Below are positions 7,777-15,335 of a DNA stretch of 21,355 nt, in pieces. Made by a program: the position numbers and the translations under genes. The stretch comes from Chromatiales bacterium (GTDB taxonomy: Bacteria; Pseudomonadota; Gammaproteobacteria; Chromatiales; Chromatiaceae). Numbering within the stretch: the stretch's first letter is position 1; each line of letters opens with the position of its first letter. Below the pieces are notes generated by a model that worked only from the letters and a program-made list of their open reading frames with translations, had not been told where the DNA came from and searched no databases. The DNA is taken from contig JANTHH010000017.1 in NCBI GenBank assembly GCA_024762485.1, positions 1-21,355 of the forward strand, read 5' to 3'.

Positions 7777-7806
7777 GCGTGGCAGATCCGCGCCGGGTGC
7801 ACCGCT

Positions 7807-8316
7807 TTGCTGACACTGCTCCATTACTTTTTCGGCCTGTGCCTGATGCGCCGTACGCCGCAGGAGCTGCCGCCATCGCTGCCATTGCTGACGGCCCTGA
7901 TCGTCGCGGGGCTGGCGCTGGGCATGCCGCTGTCGCGTGACTATTTCGGCAACTGGTCCAGTGCCATCGGCGCCAGCCTGTTGGAGACCGTGGTCACCCT
8001 GGTGCTGTACGCAGTGCCGTTGTGGCTGGCTGGTCATCCCGGGCGCTATCTGCAGACGGTGACCGCGCTGTTCGGTGTCGGCCTGCTGGTCACCCTGGTG
8101 CTGCTGCTGTTGCGCCTGCTGGCGGCATTCGTCGGCGACCCCAACAGCCTGGTGCTGCCGCAGCTGGTGCTGGTGGGCTGGGCCCATGCCGCCTTCGGCC
8201 ATGTCTGGCGCCATGCCCTGGGTATCAGTCTGTTCCTCGGCATCGGCCTGGCGCTGGGCTTTACCGTGTTGCTCTACCTGGTGGTGGGCAGCGTGTTTCC
8301 CCTACCTGCGAGTTGA
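7807..8316 (+). CDS. Small hypothetical inner-membrane protein upstream of mpl
   Basis: This is a 169-residue hydrophobic protein with about four membrane segments (roughly 25-43, 59-79, 84-110 and 132-162), separated by short loops such as PLSRDYFGNW and VGDPNSL. I recognise no named family with confidence; the Yip1-type membrane fold is one possibility. The start is uncertain. A TTG at 7807 keeps the N-terminal LLHYFFGLCLMRR, which looks like a membrane-proximal amphipathic helix. The first ATG in that stretch is at 7846 and would remove 13 residues. Neither has a clear ribosome binding site. mpl follows after 10 bp, so the two are very likely cotranscribed. Role unknown. Confidence 0.7.
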   Translation: MLTLLHYFFGLCLMRRTPQELPPSLPLLTALIVAGLALGMPLSRDYFGNWSSAIGASLLETVVTLVLYAVPLWLAGHPGRYLQTVTALFGVGLLVTLVLLLLRLLAAFVGDPNSLVLPQLVLVGWAHAAFGHVWRHALGISLFLGIGLALGFTVLLYLVVGSVFPLPAS

Positions 8317-8326
8317 GAGCTTAAAC

Positions 8327-9685
8327 GTGCATATCCATATCCTCGGTATCTGCGGCACCTTCATGGGCGGCATCGCCCAGATCGCCAGTGCGCTCGGCCA
8401 CCGGGTCACCGGCAGCGACGCCAATGTCTACCCGCCCATGAGCACCCAGCTGGAGGAGGCCGGCATTGCCCTCACCGAGGGCTGGGATCCGGCCCAGCTC
8501 GATCCCGCGCCCGATGTGGTGGTGATCGGCAACGCCCTGTCGCGCGGCAACCCGGCGGTGGAGGCGGTGCTCAACCGTGGACTGCCCTACACGTCCGGGC
8601 CGCAGTGGCTGGCCGAGAATGTGCTGCAGGGGCGCTGGGTGCTGGGCGTGGCGGGTACCCATGGCAAGACCACAACCGCCAGCATGCTGGCCTGGATACT
8701 CGAATACGCCGGGCTGGAGCCGGGCTACCTGATCGGTGGCGTGCCGCAGAACTTCGGCCACTCCGCCCGTGCCGGTGGTGGCAGTTTCTTCGTGGTGGAG
8801 GCGGACGAGTACGACACCGCCTTCTTCGACAAGCGCTCCAAGTTCGTCCACTACCGCCCGCGCACCTGCGTGATGAACAACCTGGAGTTCGACCATGCCG
8901 ACATCTTCGATGACCTGGAGGCCATCCAGCGTCAGTTCCATCACCTGGTGCGCACCGTGCCGGGCAACGGCCTGATCATCACACCGCTGTACGACGGCAA
9001 CCTGCATGACGTGCTCGACATGGGCTGCTGGAGCGAGGTGGAACATTTCGATGCCGGGATGGAAGCGACCTGGCACGTCACCGATGCTGCCGCTGACGGC
9101 AGTGCCTTCGATGTGGTCTGTGCCGGGGAAAACGTTGGTCGGGTCAGCTGGTCGCTGACCGGCGTCCACAACGTCAACAATGCACTGGCGGCACTGGCTG
9201 CCGCACGTCACGCGGGTGTCCCCGCCGGAGTGGGCGTCGATGCGTTGTGCACCTTCGAGAACGTCAAGCGGCGCATGGAGCTGCGCGGCGAGGTGCGCGG
9301 GGTGCGCGTCTACGATGATTTCGCACACCATCCCACCGCCATCAAGTTCACCCTGGACGGGCTGCGCGCCCAGGTGGGCGGTGGACGCATCATCGCCGTG
9401 CTGGAACCGCGCTCCAATACCATGAAGCTGGGGGCCCATGCCGACCAGCTGGCCGGCTCACTCGAGGCCGCCGACGACGTGCTGCTGTTTGCCCCGGAAG
9501 ACCTCGGCTGGAGCCCTTCCCTGGTGCTGCTGCCTCTGGGTCAGAAGGCGGCGGTCTACCCCGACACCGAGTCCATCGTGCAATGGGTGGCGGCCCAGGC
9601 GGGGGAGGGGGATACCGTGCTGGTGATGAGCAACGGCGGGTTCGAGGGGATTCATCAGCGGATACTGGATGCGTTGGGAGCGTAA
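8327..9685 (+). CDS. mpl: UDP-N-acetylmuramate:L-Ala-gamma-D-Glu-meso-DAP ligase
   Basis: Mpl is a cytoplasmic Mur ligase that joins the recycled murein tripeptide to UDP-MurNAc, saving peptidoglycan fragments. The protein has 452 residues (E. coli Mpl 457). The N-terminal Rossmann-like part begins HIHILGICGTFMGG; the ATP-binding loop GTHGKTTT is at 110-117; EADEYDTAFFDKRSKF at about 158-173 and NNLEFDHADIF at about 184-194 are Mpl/MurC-type signatures; VHNVNNALAA marks the transition to the C-terminal ligase domain. The start chosen is GTG at 8327, with GAGAG about 8 bases upstream and the conserved fold starting at once; a longer open frame back to 8075 runs through the upstream membrane gene and is not needed. 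The stop is followed 54 bp later by an unrelated secreted-protein gene. Confidence 0.96.
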   Translation: MHIHILGICGTFMGGIAQIASALGHRVTGSDANVYPPMSTQLEEAGIALTEGWDPAQLDPAPDVVVIGNALSRGNPAVEAVLNRGLPYTSGPQWLAENVLQGRWVLGVAGTHGKTTTASMLAWILEYAGLEPGYLIGGVPQNFGHSARAGGGSFFVVEADEYDTAFFDKRSKFVHYRPRTCVMNNLEFDHADIFDDLEAIQRQFHHLVRTVPGNGLIITPLYDGNLHDVLDMGCWSEVEHFDAGMEATWHVTDAAADGSAFDVVCAGENVGRVSWSLTGVHNVNNALAALAAARHAGVPAGVGVDALCTFENVKRRMELRGEVRGVRVYDDFAHHPTAIKFTLDGLRAQVGGGRIIAVLEPRSNTMKLGAHADQLAGSLEAADDVLLFAPEDLGWSPSLVLLPLGQKAAVYPDTESIVQWVAAQAGEGDTVLVMSNGGFEGIHQRILDALGA

Positions 9686-9739
9686 GTGATCCCGCCCCTG
9701 CGCGCCTCATCGGCCACACAATGACGGAGTATCGAGCCC

Positions 9740-11896
9740 ATGGATAGGTTGCGACTGATTGTTGTTCTGCTGCTGGTGGGGCAGTTCGTCTGCACACTCA
9801 CCGCTACCGCGCGGCCGGGCGGCGATGATGGTCCGGCAGCGGAGATGTCCCGCGGCAAACCACTGAGGGTACACGACATCCCCGGCACGATGGCGGACTT
9901 CGCTGCCAACGCAGGATACGGCTGGACAGAAATCCCTGCATCGACCTTCAAGAATATCGCGATACCCAAGCCCTATCGGCCCCTGCGGGATGCCGAGCCG
10001 TCAGGCCCCAGGGCCGTCATCGGTGCCTGGACGGGGGCGGCATACGATGGTCGGCGATACCTGTATTTCACAGGGGGCGGGCATTCGGGCTATTCAGGGA
10101 ACGAGGTCTACCGCCTGGACGTGGTCGATCTGCGCTGGGAACAGCTGACTTGGCCCAACGCCGTGCGCTGGGAGGATCGGAAGGCCTGTGGTCCGGTGAT
10201 CCTCGAGGAAGATACCGCCGGCCACCCTGTGGGGCCCGGCCCACGATCCGCGCACACCTATGACGGCGTGACATTTTTCGACGGGAAGCTGTGGTACACC
10301 GGTTCTGCCGGCTTCCAGTTGTGCCGGGTCGGACTGTGGAGCTTCGATGTCGCGTCGAGCAGGTGGACACGGCACAAATCACCCGAGGAAACGAAAAGGT
10401 TCGTTGCCTATCCGACAGGTGGTTACCACCCGGATCAGGGCGTCTGGTATCTGAGCAAGCAGACCCAGTTCGGCTATTACGACCCGCAGAGCAACAGCTA
10501 CAACAAGGTCCTGCCGCTATCCGGCTGGGCCTCCACGGGAAATGCCGAGCTTAGCCCCGACGGGACGTACTTCATTCGGACGACGAAAAAACACATCCTC
10601 CATGTCCCGGTCGCCGGGAGCCTGGTGCCCCTGAGGAAATTCGGGAAACCCGCCGCGATCCATCGGGAGGCGGGCTTTGGTTTCCATGATGGTTGGTGGT
10701 GGTTCTGGAGCAACCAGCGCGAAGTCGTGGCAGGCAGGCTTGTTGGCGGGCCGTCAAAGGGGCACTGGGAGTTCAAGTTATTCGAGCACGCCCACGGTCC
10801 CTCGCCGGGTGGCAGTGGGAAGGTCTTCAGCAAGTGGGTCTATCTGGAACAATACGGCGTCTTTCTCGCCATCCCCACGGACGCGGGAAATCTCTGGATC
10901 TACAGGCCCGAGCCGGTTGAAAGAGGCCTCGACCTGCCGGCGGTGTCCCTGCAGGAACTGGTTGATCGCGCAGCCGACGGGGATGTGGTGACGCTGGAGA
11001 AGGGGCAACGATATTTTGCAGGTGCGGTGATCAACAAGGCGGTGACCATCGAGGGAAATGGTGCGCATATCTCCGGCGTGGTGAAGAACAAGGGGGTGCT
11101 GCTCGTCACCGCAGACAAGGTGGTCATCCGAAACCTGGAAATCAGCCTGCGCAATTATGGCGACAACAATGCCTGCATACGTCTCGAGGGGAGGGACCTG
11201 CTGGTCGACGGGCTCGACTGCCACGATTTCCAGATGGGGATCCTGACAGCAGGCAATGTCGGGCGGCTGGAGATCAGCAATTCCAGCTTCCGAAACGGCG
11301 GCGTGAACAGGTACGCCAACCTCGGCCACATGATCTACGCGTGCTCCTCGGGCCCTACTGAGGCAGGGACACTCGTCGTCAGAAACTCGCGCTTCGGCAA
11401 CTGGGTGGGGCGACCGGGTCATGGCATCAAGACCCGCTGCGCAAACAATCTCATCGTGGGCAACAGGATAGATTCCGGTGAAACCAGGGGCGGTCGTGCC
11501 GTTGATATTTCCTGCTCATCGAAGTCGGTCATTCGTGAAAATGAAATGCGCTTCGGCAAAGAGAACGAGAACAGCGATTTCATCGGGTTGGCTTGGGAGA
11601 ACAGTAAAGGCGGTTGCAGGATGTACGAAGGACGTCGCCCGATTCTTGACCTGGAACACAACGTGTTTACCTGTGACAGGCCAGGAAAGGAAGGTGCGGG
11701 CTGCGTCGTCGTCAGTGGCAGGATCAAGTCCACACTCAAGCTGGTCGACAACACGCTGCTCTGCGACGGCGGCATCCCGGCCGCTCGCTGTAAATGGCTG
11801 GGACGCAAACTGTCCGCAGAAGTGGACGAGAACAATGTGCTGAAGACCGGGGTGGCCGCCACTGCCGTGGAATCCGGGACGCCAGCCAAGCCGTGA
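9740..11896 (+). CDS. Secreted kelch/beta-propeller plus right-handed beta-helix protein
   Basis: The protein has 718 residues. A signal peptide is seen at about 1-24 (hydrophobic core IVVLLLVGQFVC, cleavage likely after TATA). Residues about 90-390 look like a kelch or galactose-oxidase-type propeller: repeats such as GAWTGAAYDGRRYLYFTGGG, GNEVYRLDVVDLRWEQL and DGKLWYTGSAGF, each pairing a glycine run with a Tyr/Trp-bearing strand. Residues about 401-690 look like a parallel beta-helix of the pectate-lyase type, opening with SLQELVDRAADGDVVTLEKG and continuing with short turns (VVIRNLEIS, LLVDGLDCHD, LEISNSSFRNG, LVVRNSRFGNW, NLIVGNRIDSG). There are many cysteines, fitting a disulfide-bonded exported protein. 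A polysaccharide lyase or binding role is plausible, but no active site could be assigned. A GGAG lies about 10 bases before the ATG. Codon use, including AGG arginine, looks looser than in neighbours, which hints at transfer. Confidence 0.82.
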   Translation: MDRLRLIVVLLLVGQFVCTLTATARPGGDDGPAAEMSRGKPLRVHDIPGTMADFAANAGYGWTEIPASTFKNIAIPKPYRPLRDAEPSGPRAVIGAWTGAAYDGRRYLYFTGGGHSGYSGNEVYRLDVVDLRWEQLTWPNAVRWEDRKACGPVILEEDTAGHPVGPGPRSAHTYDGVTFFDGKLWYTGSAGFQLCRVGLWSFDVASSRWTRHKSPEETKRFVAYPTGGYHPDQGVWYLSKQTQFGYYDPQSNSYNKVLPLSGWASTGNAELSPDGTYFIRTTKKHILHVPVAGSLVPLRKFGKPAAIHREAGFGFHDGWWWFWSNQREVVAGRLVGGPSKGHWEFKLFEHAHGPSPGGSGKVFSKWVYLEQYGVFLAIPTDAGNLWIYRPEPVERGLDLPAVSLQELVDRAADGDVVTLEKGQRYFAGAVINKAVTIEGNGAHISGVVKNKGVLLVTADKVVIRNLEISLRNYGDNNACIRLEGRDLLVDGLDCHDFQMGILTAGNVGRLEISNSSFRNGGVNRYANLGHMIYACSSGPTEAGTLVVRNSRFGNWVGRPGHGIKTRCANNLIVGNRIDSGETRGGRAVDISCSSKSVIRENEMRFGKENENSDFIGLAWENSKGGCRMYEGRRPILDLEHNVFTCDRPGKEGAGCVVVSGRIKSTLKLVDNTLLCDGGIPAARCKWLGRKLSAEVDENNVLKTGVAATAVESGTPAKP

Positions 11897-11926
11897 CCCG
11901 TATTCACAGCGTCCACTTGATCGTCG

Positions 11927-12265
11927 TCAGTGTGCGACCGATGCCCCCTCCGCCGCGAGGCTGATAAACGAAAGATATGAGCCGTACAGTGCAATCGGCA
12001 CCCAGGCGAGGCCAAGGGCAAATGCGGTCGAACCTATCCAGCCCATAGGCAAGGGGCCAGTGCTGAGCTTCAGCCGGTCGACCAGATAGGCGATGAGGGT
12101 GACCAGTGGCAGCAACCAGATATAACCGGGTGAGGCCAGGATGACGCCGGCAATGGGTGGCAGCGTGGTCCGCGCGCCATTCAGTTGCTCGCCGTAGGCT
12201 GCGATAAACGCCGTGTCTGCAGCTGCGATGGCGATCAGGAACAGTGTCTGTAGGATGCGGTTCAT
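11927..12265 (-). CDS. Small hypothetical membrane protein
   Basis: This 112-residue protein has about three hydrophobic segments: 4-24 (LQTLFLIAIAAADTAFIAAY), 38-62 (ending in YLVDRLKL) and 76-104. The first may be an uncleaved signal anchor. No family is recognised. The ATG at 12265 was chosen because it precedes a typical membrane-protein N-terminus (MNRILQ); the frame is open further upstream but there runs over the start of a neighbour's coding region and does not look like protein. The ribosome binding site is weak. It converges with the propeller/beta-helix gene (30 bp between stops, no terminator seen) and lies 89 bp downstream of the secretin-like gene on the same strand. It is judged real but with modest certainty. 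Confidence 0.6.
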   Translation of the reverse strand: MNRILQTLFLIAIAAADTAFIAAYGEQLNGARTTLPPIAGVILASPGYIWLLPLVTLIAYLVDRLKLSTGPLPMGWIGSTAFALGLAWVPIALYGSYLSFISLAAEGASVAH

Positions 12266-12354
12266 GCTGGTGGATTCGTGTGCACTGGTTTGCGTTATCA
12301 GGTGGAGGTAATACCCATGTAGGCTGATGGGGTCATGGTTTATCGCGCCGGGTA

Positions 12355-13248
12355 CTACTCCATCACCTCCACCCGAATCCACACCGGTTGATCCCTGGAC
12401 GAGTGGGTGCGCGCCGAGTACCCCGTGCCATGCCGCTTCGCCTGTTCGCTGGTGGCCGCGCCACCAATGCGGATCCACTGTCCCACAGGGCCTGTCACAG
12501 TGGTGGTGATCCGCTGGCTGTCGATGGCCCCGGTGTACTGGTTGCTCAGTGCCTGCTGCTGCGGACTGATGTCGACCATGGCCTGGTCACCGCGCAGGTT
12601 GACCCGGGCATAGAAGCCGGTGCGCACCGGTTTGTAACGGTAGCCGATGAGGCTGCCCTGGTTGCCTTCGCTGTCCTGCCACTGGGCCAGGTGGCTGGGG
12701 TAGGGGTAGTCCATGCCGGTGTCGATATAGGCGGGGTAGCCCTCGGTGGCGGCGAGTTGCAGTTCATTGTCCCGGTCGCGCAGGGTGCGGCTGTCGTAAC
12801 GGCGGTAGCGGTTGTAGGTAAGATTGCCCGCGTCGTCGCGCTGGCCGATGTAGAGGCCGCTGTCAGGGGTGGGCGGGGCCCCGATGCCGATGCTGCTCTT
12901 GCCTGTTTGGGCGTCGATGCGCACGGTCTGCTCGTGGTCGTGCTGTTGTCCCAGTTCCCCCATGTGCACGGTGATCAACAGCCTGCGTGGCGGGTGATCG
13001 AGCTCTTCCAGCAGTTTCCGGATCTGTGCCTGCTGCGCCGGTGTGGCCTTGACGATCAGGCGGTAGCCGCTGCCACTCAGGGCGCCGTCGGGTTCCACCA
13101 CCGGCTTCAGCAGTGGGATCAACTCCTCGGCGGTCCGCCCCTTGAGGTTGATGAGTTCGATGCTGTTCCCGTCCGCCTGCAGCGGGCCCTGGCAGAGAAT
13201 GAGCAGAGCAAGGACGGTCACGAGATGACGCAGTGGCCATGACGGCAT
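12355..13248 (-). CDS. Short secretin-domain protein (NolW-like)
   Basis: The protein has 297 residues. A signal peptide is visible at about 1-26 (LVTVLALLILCQGPLQADG). Residues 28-95 resemble the secretin N-terminal (NolW) repeat: IELINLKGRTAEELIPLLKP, later GYRLIVKATPAQQAQIRKLL and LDHPPRRLLITVHM. The C-terminal part (about 160-290) resembles pieces of the secretin core: EGYPAYIDTG, GFYARVNLRGDQAMVDISPQ and QRITTTVTGPVGQWIRIGG. Full secretins are usually well over 400 residues, and no complete barrel region is seen here, so this is not a normal type II, III or pilus secretin. No secretion-system genes are nearby. It is probably periplasmic or outer-membrane associated; function unknown. The ATG at 13248 has AGGAG about 6 bases upstream, preferred over the in-frame ATG at 13281. 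Confidence 0.8.
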   Translation of the reverse strand: MPSWPLRHLVTVLALLILCQGPLQADGNSIELINLKGRTAEELIPLLKPVVEPDGALSGSGYRLIVKATPAQQAQIRKLLEELDHPPRRLLITVHMGELGQQHDHEQTVRIDAQTGKSSIGIGAPPTPDSGLYIGQRDDAGNLTYNRYRRYDSRTLRDRDNELQLAATEGYPAYIDTGMDYPYPSHLAQWQDSEGNQGSLIGYRYKPVRTGFYARVNLRGDQAMVDISPQQQALSNQYTGAIDSQRITTTVTGPVGQWIRIGGAATSEQAKRHGTGYSARTHSSRDQPVWIRVEVME

Positions 13249-13370
13249 GACAGGCTCCTTTGGCGTGGGTTGTTGTTCCAACTATAACGCCGAAAGGGTG
13301 GGGTCGTCGCACCCGCCGGTGGCTGCTAGGCTAGCGTTTTTTTCGACAGCGACAGGGGCGAATACCGGGC

Positions 13371-15335
13371 ATGGATTTTCTCGGCGTGGACACCGGCGGC
13401 ACCTTCACCGACTTCGTGCTGTGGCGCGACGGCCAGCTGCGGGTGCACAAGGTGCTGTCCACACCGACGGCACCGGAGCAGGCCATCCTTCAGGGCATCC
13501 GCGAGCTTGGGCTGTCGCCGACCAGTCTCAAGCTGGTGCATGGTTCCACCGTGGCGACCAATGCCGTGCTGGAGGGCAAGGGTGTGCGCACCGCCTTTGT
13601 CACCAACCGGGGCTTTGCCGACCTGCTGACCATCGGCAGGCAGAACCGTGAGGCGCTCTACGACCTGCAGCCCCCGCCCCGTCCGGCCCCGGTGCCCCCG
13701 GAACTCTGTCTCGAACTGGACGTGCGACGGGATGCCCGGGGTGGGCTGCTCGCACCTCTGGAGACGGCGGACCTGTCCGCGCTGGCCGCTGCATTGTGCG
13801 CGTTGCAGGTCGAGGCGGTGGCGGTCAGCCTGATGTTTTCTTATGGCGACGACAGCGACGAGCGGGCAATCGCCGCGGCCCTGCCGGGGGACCTGTTCGT
13901 CAGTCTCTCATCCGAGGTGCTGCCACAGATCGGCGAGTACGAGCGGGCCATGGCGACCTGGTTGAATGCCTGGGTCGGTCCCCTGGTGAAGGGCTACCTG
14001 GCACGACTGCGCGAGGGGCTCCCGGGCACTGCGTTGTCGGTGATGCAGAGTTCGGGTGACACCGTGGCGGCCGACCAGGCGGGTGACCAGGCGGTGCGCA
14101 TGCTGCTCTCCGGGCCGGCCGGCGGGCTGGTGGCGGCGCGCTTCGTCGGCGAGACGGCCGGCTCCCGACGCCTGTTGAGCTTCGACATGGGTGGGACGTC
14201 TACCGACGTGGCGTTGCTCGAGGGTGCCCCGACCCTGACCAGCGAGGGGCGCATCGGGCCCTACCCGGTGGCCGTGCCGATGGTGGACATGCATACCATC
14301 GGCGCCGGCGGCGGCTCCATTGCCTGGCTCGACGACGGTGACATGCTGCAGGTGGGCCCGCAGTCTGCCGGTGCCGACCCGGGGCCGGCCTGTTATGGAC
14401 GGGGCGGCGAGCGGGCGACGGTGACGGATGCCAATCTGCTGCTGGGACGGTTGCGTGCCGATGCCTTTCTCGGTGGCGACATGGCGCTCGACCGCGGGGC
14501 GGCCGAGACCGCCCTGGCCCGCCTCGCCGGGCGTATGGCGACGACGGCGGAGGCGGTGGCGCAGGGGATCGTCGCCATCGCCAACGAGCACATGGCCCGG
14601 GCACTGCGCGCGGTGTCCATCCAGCGTGGTATCGACCCGCGTGGCTTCACCCTGGTCTCCTTCGGGGGGGCAGGAGGGCTGCATGTCTGCGAACTGGCGC
14701 AGGTGCTTGGTCTGCGCGAAGCGCTGGTGCCTGTCCATGGCGGCGTGCTGTCGGCCCTGGGCATGCTGGTGGCGCGACCGGGGCGGCAACTGTTGCGCAC
14801 CTGGCAAGTGCTGCTTGATGCAATCGATGCCGGTCAGGTGGCATCGGCCCTGGCGAGGCTGGCCGATGAAGGACTCGATGCCTTGCGCCGGGAGGGTCTG
14901 CAGGAGGCCCAGTGTGAGACCGTGCCCTCGCTGGACCTGCGTTACCAGGGGCAGGCCTACACGCTGAATATCGCCTGGCGCGGTGATATCGAGCAGCTGC
15001 GGGCCGATTTCCACCAGGCCCACCAGGCACGCTACGGCCATCGCCTGGGGCTGCCGGTGGAGCTGGTCAATCTGCGTATGGCGGTAAGTGGCCCCGCTGC
15101 ACATTCGACGTTGAGCCGCAGAAAGCCGGGGCCACCGGCGGTCCCGTTCGACCGGGTAACGGTGGTGGGTTGCGAGGCGGGCGTGCCCTGTTACCGACGG
15201 GACGAGCTGGCAGTGGGCCAGTCGTTTGCCGGGCCTGCGGTGATCACCGAACAGGTGGCGACCACCTGGCTGGCCCCGGGCTGGCAGGGCGTGCTGGACG
15301 ACTGGGGGAATCTGCGGCTGAGTGCCCTCAGCTGA
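13371..15335 (+). CDS. Hydantoinase/oxoprolinase family protein (HyuA-like)
   Basis: The protein has 654 residues, in the range of N-methylhydantoinase A subunits (about 680). The N-terminal domain starts with VDTGGTFTDFVLW (6-18), the ATP-binding signature of the family, followed by VHGSTVATNAVLE (56-68) and TNRGFADLLTIGRQ (78-91). The central domain has LLSGPAGGLVAA (245-256), FDMGGTSTDVAL (271-282) and HTIGAGGGSIAWL (308-320), all typical of the actin-like ATPase fold. The family couples ATP hydrolysis to opening of cyclic amides such as hydantoins or 5-oxoproline. A partner B subunit is usual but none is adjacent here, so the substrate cannot be given. The ATG at 13371 is preceded by a GGGGCG stretch. 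The gene is divergent from the secretin-like gene and ends overlapping the convergent signalling gene by 8 bp. Confidence 0.9.
   Translation: MDFLGVDTGGTFTDFVLWRDGQLRVHKVLSTPTAPEQAILQGIRELGLSPTSLKLVHGSTVATNAVLEGKGVRTAFVTNRGFADLLTIGRQNREALYDLQPPPRPAPVPPELCLELDVRRDARGGLLAPLETADLSALAAALCALQVEAVAVSLMFSYGDDSDERAIAAALPGDLFVSLSSEVLPQIGEYERAMATWLNAWVGPLVKGYLARLREGLPGTALSVMQSSGDTVAADQAGDQAVRMLLSGPAGGLVAARFVGETAGSRRLLSFDMGGTSTDVALLEGAPTLTSEGRIGPYPVAVPMVDMHTIGAGGGSIAWLDDGDMLQVGPQSAGADPGPACYGRGGERATVTDANLLLGRLRADAFLGGDMALDRGAAETALARLAGRMATTAEAVAQGIVAIANEHMARALRAVSIQRGIDPRGFTLVSFGGAGGLHVCELAQVLGLREALVPVHGGVLSALGMLVARPGRQLLRTWQVLLDAIDAGQVASALARLADEGLDALRREGLQEAQCETVPSLDLRYQGQAYTLNIAWRGDIEQLRADFHQAHQARYGHRLGLPVELVNLRMAVSGPAAHSTLSRRKPGPPAVPFDRVTVVGCEAGVPCYRRDELAVGQSFAGPAVITEQVATTWLAPGWQGVLDDWGNLRLSALS

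Noticed and set aside
8321..9439. A 372-codon open frame on the - strand opposite mpl
   Set aside because: It is fully antisense to mpl, which carries all Mur ligase motifs; the composition is that of a shadow frame.
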